This document shows, piece after piece, positions 12,948-34,299 of a stretch of 64,000 bases of DNA. The notes beneath the pieces are model-generated. The model worked only from the letters and a program-made list of their open reading frames with translations. It ran no database searches and was not told where the DNA came from. The DNA comes from Anisakis pegreffii (Eukaryota > Nematoda > Chromadorea > Rhabditida > Anisakidae): NCBI GenBank assembly GCA_035041965.1, contig JAPYMA010001963.1, positions 116,404 to 180,403 of the forward strand, written 5' to 3'. Each line of letters begins with the position of its first letter. The first letter of the stretch is position 1. Both the position numbers and the translations under genes were made by a program.

Positions 12948-13965
12948 TCAATATTGAATGTCACGATAATGATGGATTGAATGGAATGGAATCTCTTTGC
13001 TGCATAAAAACTCTTATTTGATTAATTTACGTACGTGATAGAAGAGGTTCCAACGCCGTTAATTGTAAATCGTAACATGTAAATACGCTAGACGGATGCA
13101 TTTTCCTCACCAACAATTCATGGGTTTGCAGATAACTCTATAAGCATATCAAAATAAACTTGAGGGATGTGACACTCATCGTACAATCTGCTGAACGCAC
13201 GCTAATCATAGATCCGCTGGAACTATGGCTCATACATTTTTTGATATATATAGATTCAAATCGGAACTTATTATGCCAGTAATAATGCTGCCAGTAATCT
13301 TATGGCTTATGCTAGATTTCAGACGTCGTTGGTTTAAAATCCTTTAGTATAGCCGGCTTCTGCTTGGGGTTTTCTATTGCTACTAAATGAGGATATGAGC
13401 AGTCATCCAAGGCGTATTCTGCTAAGTTCTTTCCAGACAGATTATTTTGATTTTCGATGTAAATAATGAGTTATTTTTGTTGCTGTCTCACTATAAGATC
13501 CATCCGTCGTATCAGATGGATGTCTATTGGTGGATGAATGTAATGACTGGTTTAGTCACATGTTTATTCCGTCAAACAATAGAATATTAATAATGATAAC
13601 GAAAAGGCGAATGCCAGCAGTAATGCTGCCAGTAATCTTATGATTACTAAACAAAATGAAACCGTACTGATTCGTCTACGACGTATCAGTAAACGGATAA
13701 AGCCTGACGACAATGTGAAAACAATTAAAAAATGAATAACATGTTGACTAATTGTAAATGCAATTTTCAATCGCTTGTTCATTTATTTTTGATGTATAAT
13801 GAACAATAAAGATTAGATTCACATCACAACTTATTATTCACAGGCTATATGTACATCTATGTATCCATCCAGTCATCAGCATTGTTTCACACCCTATCAT
13901 ATTTTCCTTATCCTATCAACTGCCATTGCTCGTCGGCGGTCGTTCCGAGTTATATGTTTGTTGCG
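12948..13965. other. Intergenic spacer between SLC2 transporter and osm-3
   Basis: The stretch holds the 3' UTR of the transporter and upstream DNA of the kinesin gene. A short motif around GCCAGTAATCTTATG occurs twice, near 13285 and 13630, so there is a local duplication. A minus-strand open frame at 13564-13782 encodes a hydrophobic peptide but has no splice or promoter support and I do not call it a gene. Confidence 0.4.
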
Positions 13966-13980
13966 GTTGCCACTAGTGAC
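13966..13980 (+). promoter_or_regulatory. X-box-like RFX/DAF-19 site upstream of osm-3
   Basis: The sequence reads GTTGCC, a 3-nt spacer, then AGTGAC: two half-sites fitting the X-box consensus RTHNYY and RRNRAC, with a 3-nt instead of the common 2-nt spacer. It ends 28 nt before the osm-3 ATG. RFX-family factors (DAF-19 in nematodes) drive many ciliary genes through such sites, and OSM-3 is a ciliary motor. The position is closer to the ATG than usual and the match was found by eye, so this is suggestive only. Confidence 0.42.
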
Positions 13981-14008
13981 GATTTCATTGTATTGTGTAT
14001 GAAGCGTT

Positions 14009-17000
14009 ATGGCCGAGAGCGTTCGTGTTGTTTGCAGATGCAGACCTCTGAATCCCAGAGAACTTGCCCTCAACTCAAAGGTTATCACTTCTTATCAGTG
14101 TTTTTATCATCAATACCCCACCCCCTCGTTCCCCACAAAATAGTCCCTGACGTACTTGTCAGATGTTCAGATTTTTGTCTATTCAATCAGTATGAGCAGA
14201 AAATGGTCGAGTGAAACGTTGAAAGATGAAAGTGAATAAGTTTTGAGCAGTTTACAGATATGTGTTCAAATGGATCAGCAGTGTGGACAGGTGATCCTGG
14301 AAGGAGACGGTCCACCAAAGCAGTTCACTTTCGATGGAGTTTATTATATGGACTCTACGGCTGAACAAATCTATAATGACATTGTCTATCCGTTAGTTGA
14401 GGTGCTTGTGCATTCCGTGAATTACGCTTCATTGCGCTCATCTGAAAATTTCATTGGTTCCATAAGTGATTTCGAAAAATCCAAATGATTCGATTGCAAT
14501 TCAAGCAATAGATTGGTGGTATCAGTGACAGAGTGTGATCATAGAGCGACACGATTGCATGGTGTTATGAAGTGATCACTGTTACGTATGATTTTGTACT
14601 AAAGTTATTTTATCACGTATGATCTATGCAGTGACATCTTAGAATGTAATCGAAGGCTACAACGGAACGGTTTTTGCGTATGGTCAAACTGGTTCCGGAA
14701 AGACCTACTCAATGCAGGGAGACGAATCTGTTCCTACTCAGAAGGGTATCATTCCTCGAACCTTTGAACATATCTTCGAAGCAACTGCTACTACCGATCA
14801 TACCAAGTTTCTCGTTCATGTCTCGTACTTAGAGGTATATCACAACATACATTCTCATCCATCCAACAATAAGCGATACACTCTAACGCATTGGGTTTTT
14901 TGGCATCCTTGATTCTTTTCGCAGTGAACGCTTTGGCCATAGATCTCCTCATAAAATAACAACATTTTGCTTTGACTACATAAAACTATGAACGCCTCCA
15001 TTATGATTTCACCGAAAATTATGACTGAATCCACGGAACTGCTTTCGAAACGATTGTACAATGTGCTCATTTAAGTGGTCCCTCGAGAGATTCATTCATT
15101 ATTCAGCAATAAGTGCCATGAATAGAAAAGAGATTATTCGCGTTCACTTGAATGACTGATGAGTCGATATCCTTTCAGATATATAACGAAGAGGTTCGCG
15201 ATCTTCTCGGTAAAGATAGAGCTCAGAAATTAGAGATCAAAGAGCACAGTGAAAGAGGTGTTTATGTGGCTGGTTTGTCGATGCATGTATGTCATGATTA
15301 CAATGCGTGCAAAGAACTCATGAAGCTGGGATTTCAAAATCGTCATGTGAGCTCTTTTCTATATTCGTTTTTTTGCAAGCCGAACGGCATTCCAAAAGGC
15401 TTTCTGTTAGCATTCGATGTGAGAGCTTTGTCCTGTGGGTGCTAGCGATTGGTGTTTTATTAATACCATGAATACGCTGAGTGCTTTCAGGATATCAAAG
15501 AAGTTATCTCTAAGCGTCTGAACTGCAAATTATTCAGTGAATTGATAGAGTGCCCGTTCTTGGAAATGCCTAGGAAATACATTACACGTACTGTCGGGAA
15601 TGAGGAATGGCGATAGATGAAAATGATCAAGCAATTAAAATGAGCTGTAAGGTCAACTCTTAGAACATACGAGAGCACTGTTGCTGATTATCGCGATCAA
15701 TCGGTTGACATTATGAAGCAAAAAAATCCAATAAATTGAAGAAGTGCTCGCTCTCGGAAATGCTTAGGAAATGCATACGCGAAATTGAACGGCGGTGATC
15801 GATCAGGCAGTAGCTGTACCATTTTTGTTGGCGATTCACTTGAAAGGCATCAAAATGATTTGCAAATGAATAAAGCAAATTCCTGGAAACATGCAAATTC
15901 ACTCATCATCAACCATGTACATCTGCACATACCGAGAATTGCTTTTGTACTCGGTTCGCTTTCCGTATCTATTCGATCATGTTGTTTTGCGCTGAGATTT
16001 ATGGCCTCTAGGCTCTTCAGTATGTATGGAGTGTGCTAAATCCAGGTTACCTGAAGCAGTGAATGCTCATTGCCGCGTGATTTTTCCCGTGAGCTTGCTA
16101 TTTTCCCGTGTTTAGTGCGGTTGCATCGCACGTGAAAGTTATTCGATGCTAATGATAGCAGTAATAGTAGCTGGTTTTTTGAACTATTTTATGTGAATTA
16201 TGACAAACAAATCCTATGAATTAAGGTTGGTGAGACACTGATGAATAAAGACTCATCACGCTCACACTCAATATTCACGGTTTATGTCGAAGCGATGCTT
16301 GATAATGGTTCCATCCGTATGGGTAAATTGCATCTGGTTGATTTGGCAGGCAGTGAAAGACAAGCCAAAACAGGTTAAACTTGACTTCATGTCGACGAAT
16401 CCTCTCTCATTCATGCTGATGATGATCAATTGACGAAGTCTGTGAACGTGACTGGTATAGATGTTGGTGAGTTTGGATAAGTGACGGATGAAACATTCAA
16501 GGTGCTACCGGTGATCGTTTCAAAGAAGCCACAAAAATCAACCTTTCACTGTCTGCTCTCGGCAACGTAATTTCGGCCTTAGTTGACGGCAAATCGAAGC
16601 ATATACCCTATCGTGACTCGAAACTCACACGATTATTACAGGTTGGCACATTGCGTTTCACCAAACGCTTTTTGCCATTTATTTCGGCACTGAATCAGTA
16701 CATAATATAAGAGCAATCAATTCGCGTAACGACACGATTCATTCATGATCATTGACGGCTGAAGAATTTATCGTGAGATGTCATCGAAATTAACATCTTA
16801 TTAGTTAGGCAAAATTCTGTCAGTAACTGAGCACTTTGCCACTGCACTTTGAAGACCTCAATCGCTTGATCGTATCAAAAGTTGATTAAAGAACGGATAA
16901 TATGAGATGAAGATTGTTTGAAGGATTCACTCGGTGGAAATACGAAGACACTCATGGTCGCATGTGTCTCGCCATCAGACAACAATTACGATGAAACCCT

Positions 17001-20000
17001 GTCAACATTACGGTTAGGTGATATACAATCGTTGACAATTATTGATGTCTTGATCCATATGGACTGATTGATATGAATTGTGGTGATCATTTTGCTGATT
17101 GGGATAGGACAACATTCCACAATTATTTTGCTGATTGCAACATTCTGCTCAATAGTAAATTACGATCATATGTTTTTCAGTTCTTATGAAATGCTCAGCT
17201 TGAAAAAATAACTCACTTGGATGTATTCTTCAATTTAAACTCTACTCTATTATGAAGGCGTCCATTTAATGAGCTATGATATTTCTTGATTAGTTGAAAT
17301 GACAAAAATTTAGGTATGCGAATCGTGCTAAGAACATCAAGAATAAGCCAAAAATAAATGAAGACCCAAAAGATGCGTTGCTGAGAGAATATCAAGAAGA
17401 AATTCAAAGGTTAAAAGCAATGATTCAACCCGGTTGGTGAACTACTCTTCAATCCAGCATTTTATGCACACAACTGGAAGTTTTCTTCGACATACCACCT
17501 ACTACATTTCGTGATAGCTGACCTTAATGCTACTCAAGCAATAATTCGAATAAATAGTTCCAAATAATGACTTACATCCGTTATATGGAATGTGCACAAA
17601 AACATCATATAAGATACGAAGATAAATGGAGTATCAATGAAATGAGAGTGATAATTGTAATTTTCAAGGCACACCAACGGAAAGTGGTGATTCGCAAACG
17701 TTGAAAATGGAACATGAGCGACTGAAAGAGGAATACCAGAAGGCTTTAAACGAACTTCGTAATCAGTATCAAAACGAACAAAAAAGTAAAGCGAAGTTAC
17801 AAGAGGAGTACGTTCTGCTGAAGAAACAATACGAGCAAGCGGTTGAAGCGTTGGAAAATGATAACAATTTGGACAAAGACGAATTACAAAAACGATTACA
17901 GCTACTCGAAAAACAGTTTGTTGGTGGTGAACAAGTGAGTCAGTGTACTAATTTCTGCTGATTGCTTGGAAGTGTATTTTTCTCGCAAGCCGTTTTCCAT
18001 TCCTGTAAAAATTTGTAAGAAAATCTTTTTTCCTCTGAAAATTTGATCTTATCGGGCGATTGATTCATAAAGATTGGCCCACAGAGATCTGTTGAGTGAG
18101 CAAGAATTTGATATTTTGTAGTGGTTTCCGATAAATTCATGAACTGAATTTTTTAATAGGCCAATAATGAGGTGTTGAAAAAGGAACGACAACAAAAAAT
18201 GCGTGATGCTGAGAAGAAAATGCAAAGGCTGGCAGGTTGATTTGATAATTTGCAAATTTATACTTTAAATGCATTATCCCATCAATCAAGTTCTATTCAC
18301 TCACACCTGTATATCCATATTAATCGTGAGATTTGGAATGAATTCATTCTGAGATATCTCCTCTTCATCGCGCCATTCTTGGATATCTCCTCTTCATCTT
18401 TGACGTTCAGCGATTATTCATTTCTCAATAGTCGAGGTTGTATCATTCCGATCAGCTCTCCATATTTGTCTCGAAAGGTGTTTCGTAGCCGAATGATGCC
18501 TTCGAGCATTCGGAACGCTTGCAGTCATCTCGATCTCGTCTTATTCATTTCTCTTACAGCTGCACTCAACGTTCACTCGGATGATCCCTTGTTGCATGTT
18601 TACAATTCAACACAGGAGAAACTGGAAGCAGTGACAGCATTGTTTGATAAACAAAAACGAAAGGTATTCTTCACTCAATCACCTAAATCAGTGGTTCTCC
18701 ATAGGCGGTGAAATTGCCCATTTTGGGTAATTTGGAGGTGTCAAGGGGTAATGGAGGAGAAATTAGTACTTCATGCAAATGTTATTTTATGATTGAACGC
18801 CATTGTGATGGTGTTTTTTGACTCGGGTGTGTAAATGCGGTTAGTTGATGGCAACATTCTTCGTTTTCCTATTTTCTGCTTATCATTAGCTCGTCCGGGC
18901 CAAACAGGGTTTTTATTCTTTTCCATGCTGTTACGATCGCTCTCATAGCTTTTATCACAAAAAATGTTCTCTTTTGCCAATTTCTCATTCATTTCACCCA
19001 ACAGTTAAAGACAAATTCTCATTCTGTCAAATGCACTCTATCAATGATCATTCTACTGTCGAACGATGTTGAGCAATAATATTCGATTGTTGCATTGTTG
19101 ATATCGGCTGCCAACATTCGTCAACCGTATGCAGTAAATAGTGTATGCTGCAGAATAAGAAATTGATTCAAAGTGTGAAGTCAAATCAAACGAAGAGAAT
19201 GAGAAAAAGCCATCAAGAGAAATAGATAGAGTGTGGATACAACACGTCTGAAAGAATGAGAATCCATCTAAATTAGGTTAAAGTGGGTGTATCATAGACA
19301 ATAGTTTTTCATGCAATCATAATCGATTGCGAGAACGAGCAACACAACGTTCCAGGACATTAATTTCTTTCAGACTGCTGCGAAATTTCCGGACCAGTTC
19401 CCCATTTGTTCCTGATGTTATACGTAGAAATAGAAAGTTTTTGTATCCGGTTGGGGGCGGTAACAATGGCCTGCTAGATCATTAAAAGGGGTAATGAAGC
19501 ACTCGAACGTGATAACCACTGATCTAAGTGGAGTCATTAAGAATCAATGTTCATGTGCTGTTCAATCAAAAATCAGAAAACGGCTGATAGCACTAACAGC
19601 ACGAAAGCTACAACATTGCTTCTGAGATGTTAACTGTAATCGATAAATTGTTCAGGTGAAATCGCTAGAGAGTGAAATCGAGGACTTGCACGGAGAATTC
19701 GAATTGGATCGATTGGATTATTTGGAAACAATTCGGAAACAAGATCAACAGATCAAACTTTTGCAACAAATTTTAGATAAGGTTTGGCATTCTTTTGCTA
19801 CGCGTCAAAACCAATAACGTAATCAGCGAGTAAACAGTGAAAACTTCATCGCAAGCAATCAGCAAAAGTTCGTGTAATACTAATGAAGCCTCTGCGTAGG
19901 GTAGCTTTTCAACTAATGACTTGCACAACGTTATGCGTCCACTATTCACCAGAATGATACCCTGCTGATGAAGCGAGACATTTACCCTGCTGATGAAATG

Positions 20001-21641
20001 AGACGATCAATGACTGATTGTGAGAAAGAATTAGGTTTTTGCTGATTCAAATGATGAATTGCACTGATTCAAATGTTCAATCTATAAATGTGATCAGTTG
20101 CTACAACCATCTATAGTGTAGTCATGATACTGATAGCAGCAAAGCTTTCGATTCCAATAATAAAGGCGACGCATAGGTGATGGTCAGCGATATAGATTAG
20201 TGATCGGATGTGAATATTTTGGTTATATTGAGAAGTTTGTTTGACTCTCATTTTAGCTCTTTTATTGTCTGTGGCTTAAATACGAGCCGAAAATTATTAA
20301 GGCAGACAAAAAATTGAGCCACACTGTTCCAATTTATCGTTCGTTTATCAACACAATTTTTTAAATGATGGATTGTTTTTACACTGATTCCTTGAGATCG
20401 TATCGTTACCGACTAAGCGTTCAGATTCATCCAATTGTCAAACGAGATTGCAATTATCACAATTTGGACAGAGTGAAAAAAGATGCAGCCTGGAATGAAG
20501 ATCAAGGGAAATGGATTCTACCAGAATTATTCTTCACGAAGACGACCCTTCCAAGTGCGACTCCAGGTGAACTGTAGCAACATTTTTCATTTGCAAAGAG
20601 GTTCCCCGCTTGATTTATGCGGTCAACTGTTTTAATTTGAAACACATGGAATCGGTGATCAGATGAAGTTATTACATCAACAAATTTATTCATCAATATT
20701 GAAAACCCTGTTGAAAAGAGCAGAAAAAATTGAATAAAAACTGAATGTTGATAATGATTCGATTGAGACTTTCGTTATCTTTGAGTGATTGCTGTAAATG
20801 CTGATGACAGTCATGGATGTCGATTTGATGTGAACGATGAAGTGCCAAAACTCAAGCAGGTTTCTCGTTGCACTTTCCATACAATTTTTTAGACCAGCAA
20901 TGATAAACATTTCTGGTCAACAAGCGTCACTGGTTTCATCTCTCAAAGTTTAATGTTTTCTGTAATAAATGACGAATTACAGCGATTGGCAAAAAGCGAA
21001 GAAGAGAACATAGCAAACACTTATTTCAAGCAGTTCAACGCGAATAATCTCGTCAATAAATATAAGGCTGATCGGCATCGTTTAATCGGTAATGATCGAA
21101 TTGTTCATTATCTACAGACATGACTCGGTTCATTCGCAGAATAACTATATTCAAATTACTAATCAAATGAATCGTGAATTATGGCATTCATATTGTTGGA
21201 ATGGACGAGTCAGATGTGGAATATATAAAGTCGAATTCCCTTCAGAACACTCAGTTGTTCATCACCTCGTCCACAGTTCATCCAACTGAACTAACCTACT
21301 CTGGCTGTATATTTAATTTGTTTGTCAATAGAGATGAATTGATTGCTCGGATCGTAATTCAAATTTCATTTCGATTAATTACAGAATGATGAGCAGTCAT
21401 CAAGAGCGTGTTGTTCAACTCATTCATCAATGGAATTGATGCTCTATTACGATACAAATGATCGTTGCACTAGCAAATTCTTTCAGATAATCGAAACGGT
21501 TTGTCTGCATCGAACAAGTCGACTTTAGATGGACTCTTCAGTGGTGTTGTCTACACAGACGACATATACGATAACTCATTAACACAATTCCGCAAACCAC
21601 AACGACTACAAGCATTGGCATCAAGATCAACATATACCTAG
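14009..21641 (+). CDS. osm-3: OSM-3/KIF17 homodimeric kinesin-2 motor
   Basis: A plus-end microtubule motor for anterograde intraflagellar transport in sensory cilia. Sixteen exons: 14009-14080, 14258-14401, 14643-14834, 15179-15346, 16226-16373, 16502-16641, 16924-17012, 17314-17432, 17669-17934, 18160-18235, 18560-18663, 19656-19781, 20425-20566, 20663-20709, 20983-21088 and 21487-21641. They sum to 2094 nt, or 697 aa, close to the C. elegans protein. The N-terminal motor starts [18 protein letters not shown]. The P-loop is GQTGSGKT, switch I is NKDSSRSHS, switch II is LVDLAGSER, and the alpha-4 region [11 protein letters not shown] is intact. The family stretch [19 protein letters not shown] identifies the OSM-3 subgroup. 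The neck and coiled coils occupy about residues 330-540, followed by a kinesin-2-like segment ([16 protein letters not shown]). The 47-nt exon 20663-20709 is inferred from phase: without it the frame breaks. Intron 11 carries an hAT-like element. Confidence 0.96.
18689..19521 (+). mobile_element. hAT-like non-autonomous element in osm-3 intron 11
   Basis: The element begins CAGTGGTTCTC and ends GATAACCACTG, which are near-perfect inverted termini of the kind found in hAT-superfamily elements. The flanking 8-mers ACCTAAAT and ATCTAAGT match at 6 of 8 positions, consistent with an aged 8-bp target duplication. Internal sequence is collinear with the copy at 30281-31095 over most of its length (shared GGTAATTTGGAGGTGTCAA-like start and CAGATCATTAAA-like end). 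No transposase frame is present. Confidence 0.6.
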
Positions 21642-24600
21642 CAGAAAAATCTTAGGAATGGTTAAATTGAAAACAGATGAACGCCTCCAGTTGTGATCCT
21701 CGATGTACTGTCTGATTATTGACAGCATTCCAAAATGAATTTCTTGGTGTATAATAATGAGTGTATAAAAATTCCACTTTTTCCTTTCCCTGTATCGATG
21801 ATGATGAGTGCGTGGTGGAGACAGCAATGAATTATAAAAAGTTTCACTAAGTAAGACTGTTGAATGTCCATATAATGCTTATTGTTTGGAGTATTGCTTT
21901 CTTTGTGCGATGAGTGCAGTACTCTGAATTGGATGCAATTCGATGGTGAATACGCTGAACACAATTGCCGAACTCTCATCGTAACTGATATGACATAAGT
22001 AAAATTCAGGTCATCCATCTGATCATGTATTAGACAAGAAAGATTTCATTGGTGATCGACGATTTCTTGAGGAACTTGTGAATCATTTCGACAGTGTACG
22101 GTATTTCTAAGCATGGAAACAGGAATATGAGGAACGTTTTACCTGCTGAGCAAAAAACATTCACAAGTGAGTAGAGCTTTGTGCGTGTGAACACGAATAA
22201 ATCGAAATGTCAGTCATGAAAATGTCAATCAAGTAAAAGTTCCTTGACGAATAAATATGGTTGTCAGAGAAAACAAGTAATGACTATTGTGTTTTAATCA
22301 CTTATCTCAGGGTCGGGTAATTACATTGAATAATGGATTCGTGAAGCTTAAGGATGATACGACAATACAGACTATTCTTCGAATACCAATCATTCACTTC
22401 AAATTAACCCCTTAACCAATAGTGATATTAATACTAGGCAATAATAACAAGACTGACAATGCTTGCGAGACGTATGATCAACTATTCTATTTGATTTTGT
22501 TGTAAGCAATTCGTTTCACCCATATCTGATGAATTTTATGCGTTATGAAAACAATTTTGAATGTTTATCAACATTCACAACTTACGCTTATGCGATTTCT
22601 TCTTTATTTTCATTCTGGCGTCATCCTAGAAAATTTAACGTTTGTCTATTCGATATATTTTCAACAGTGTGCTGTATTCATCAGAAATTTTACATGGCAT
22701 TTTCTTGCAAACCTCCTTTTTTATGAATTATCAATTTCAACACATATCGCTACTCTGCAGTTCTGATAGGGTACCCGGTCAATCTTCCTGAAGACATTTT
22801 GCCTAACGACAGTTTGTCTAGTGGACAGTTTGCCAAACTTACGGTTTTTTAATGGATATTTCTCCTAATAGACAAACTGGTTCAGAGGGAAATACTGTTA
22901 GGCAAACTGTCCGTTAGGCGAAATGTCTTTAGGTAGATTGATCGGTCACGTTCTGATAGAGAGAGTTGCGTGATAATGGTTCATGTAAGTTTTGAACATT
23001 TCTAATAAGTGCAAAGAAAACTGTACCCACTGAACCAGTTTGTCCTTGTGACATCTAAGCCAGTTTCTTCTTATGAGATCTAAAACAGCATCTTCTACTA
23101 CGATCTGTTCGATAAGCTCTTTAGCTATGAAAGTGATTGATTAGCTGGAACAATGTTCACGTAAAAAAATTGAACAGACTGTATTTTACAAATGAGTTAA
23201 TTGCAAAACCGGGTTCATATCACTTGAACATAAAAAAAATCAATCAGATTGCTTGAAGATCAAAAAATCAACTCACTCTCAGCGGGACATTGTCGTTGAC
23301 GTCCAATCCAACTCAGCGATTATTTCATCACCAAAAAATGAATGAGCAAACTGATGAAAGTTTGCGACATCATTCAATTTGCAGTAATCTCCAACGTTAC
23401 ATGACCAGACTGTTGTTGAAAGAGACTGTAAACTGGAGTTCTCTATTGCATAAAAATTTAAGGCTTCAAAAAATGCATAACTTTTCGATAACATCATCTT
23501 TCAAGCACTACGATACTTGTTGCATAATGTCTAAAACTAACCTTTCACACTGTCGTTTCTTCTTCATGCCCAACATCTTAAACATTCTTTGACAGTATTC
23601 AAAAGTTTGGCACTTGCTTCAGCGATAAGAGTTTTTCCCGGTATCGATACAGCTTATTCCGGCACCGCACACTATCGAGAACGAAACACTCTCAGATGAC
23701 TCAATCGAATCACTGTGTTCTGTACATGTGAAAGTCTGAAACACATTGGAAAAATTAAAAAAATATTCCTGTTGACATCAGAAAATTATTCGAGTTGACA
23801 TCTGAAAATTATTCGAAACAATGAAACATATCGAAACAAAGACATTTGAACAACACATATTCATTGACGAACTCTGAACCAGGTTAATGAACTGTTACCA
23901 GTGTTTTTGGTTTTATGTTAAAGTTGTCAATTGATGAATTGTTGTTACATTAACGTGTTAAACGTGCATCATAGTGCAAATTCAATCTATGATGCTTTTG
24001 CTCAGTCTCGTTTCTTCAATTACAAAAACGCACAAAAACTCTTCAACTTACTTGAATAAATGACATCATCCTCTCAACGTAACTTAATTATTGTGTGAAA
24101 GCCGCAAATAAATTTCGTTTCGTTTACTGGCTTCTAACCAACAGAAACATGCTCAAATTACCATTTATCAATAATGCATTTTGTATCTGATAATACTTTT
24201 GCGCAGACGTTCTCAGCTTCTCTTCACTATTAACTGTGTGTGTGTACTTTGAATTGCACTATTTCATCTTATTATTGAGACACGCCCCAACGGATTACTA
24301 TAAAATAAATGATTCCAAATCGAGATCGCACGTATGTTCAAGGCGTTCTTCAAAGTTCAAGATGATGTTTTTTAATCAGATGCACCACATCAATTTCTCC
24401 GCACTGTTCATTTCTCATCTAGTCGCTTCCGTTGTTCAGTTGTCGTTTCCAGAATTATCCAATGTGATGCGGTTCAAAGTTCATCGACAACAATGCCTCA
24501 ATTCACCGATTATTTCATTTTGTAGCTGGCAATGCACACCGAGACGAGCCATAATAGCGTCAAGCTGAACTGCTAGTTTTGAGAGAGCAAAATGACATTA

Positions 24601-25035
24601 TGCGAGATAGAGGACGGTCGTAATCCGCTATTGAAATGACTTATTTTATGCATATGATTATGAGAAAATGTCCTCATTTTGTATTGTCGTTTTCGGTTTT
24701 GATTCTATTCGTTATTGATGAGAATATGATTTCCCATGAATACCCTACATTATTTTGATGCGATTTCTAATGATTGATTATTCCGTCGTAACGAATTTAC
24801 ACTTATAAAAATGCATGGGCATCTATCTGTCTTGGAGTATATTCGTTGTGTCCCTGAAAGGACCATGCCACTGATGAATAGGACAGAACATGTTAAATCA
24901 GTGTGTTGTTATGCGTGGTGTTGTACATTACCGTTCGTGCTCGACTACAGCTATTGCTAATTTCCAGTTGTTGCCATCTTGAAGACAAAACCCACACTGG
25001 ATAGACAAGTAATTAAAGGCAATCAATGATCCACA
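21642..25035. other. Intergenic region between osm-3 and ptr gene A
   Basis: About 3.4 kb. Apart from the 180-bp inverted-repeat element at 22770-22949, nothing recognisable was found on either strand. The longest open frames (23290-23592 plus, 24236-24568 plus) have no domain, no coherent splice context and chance-like composition. It presumably contains the promoter of ptr gene A. Confidence 0.45.
22770..22949. mobile_element. Short MULE-like MITE with perfect 10-bp target duplication
   Basis: A 180-bp element whose ends are inverted repeats (GGTACCCGGTCAATCTTCCT at the left; the reverse complement of the right end reads GTGACCGATCAATCTACCT). It is flanked on both sides by the identical 10-mer GTTCTGATAG. 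Inside, ACATTTTGCCTAACGACAG-type units recur in both orientations. The same termini bound the 1.1-kb foldback element at 47829-48970. A 9-11 bp duplication with long inverted ends is typical of Mutator-like elements; that assignment is inference. Confidence 0.72.

Positions 25036-34299
<9,264 letters not shown>

Noticed and set aside
13564..13782. Hydrophobic minus-strand open frame upstream of osm-3
   Set aside because: No splice sites, domain or conserved features. AT-rich DNA often encodes Leu/Ile/Phe-rich chance frames.
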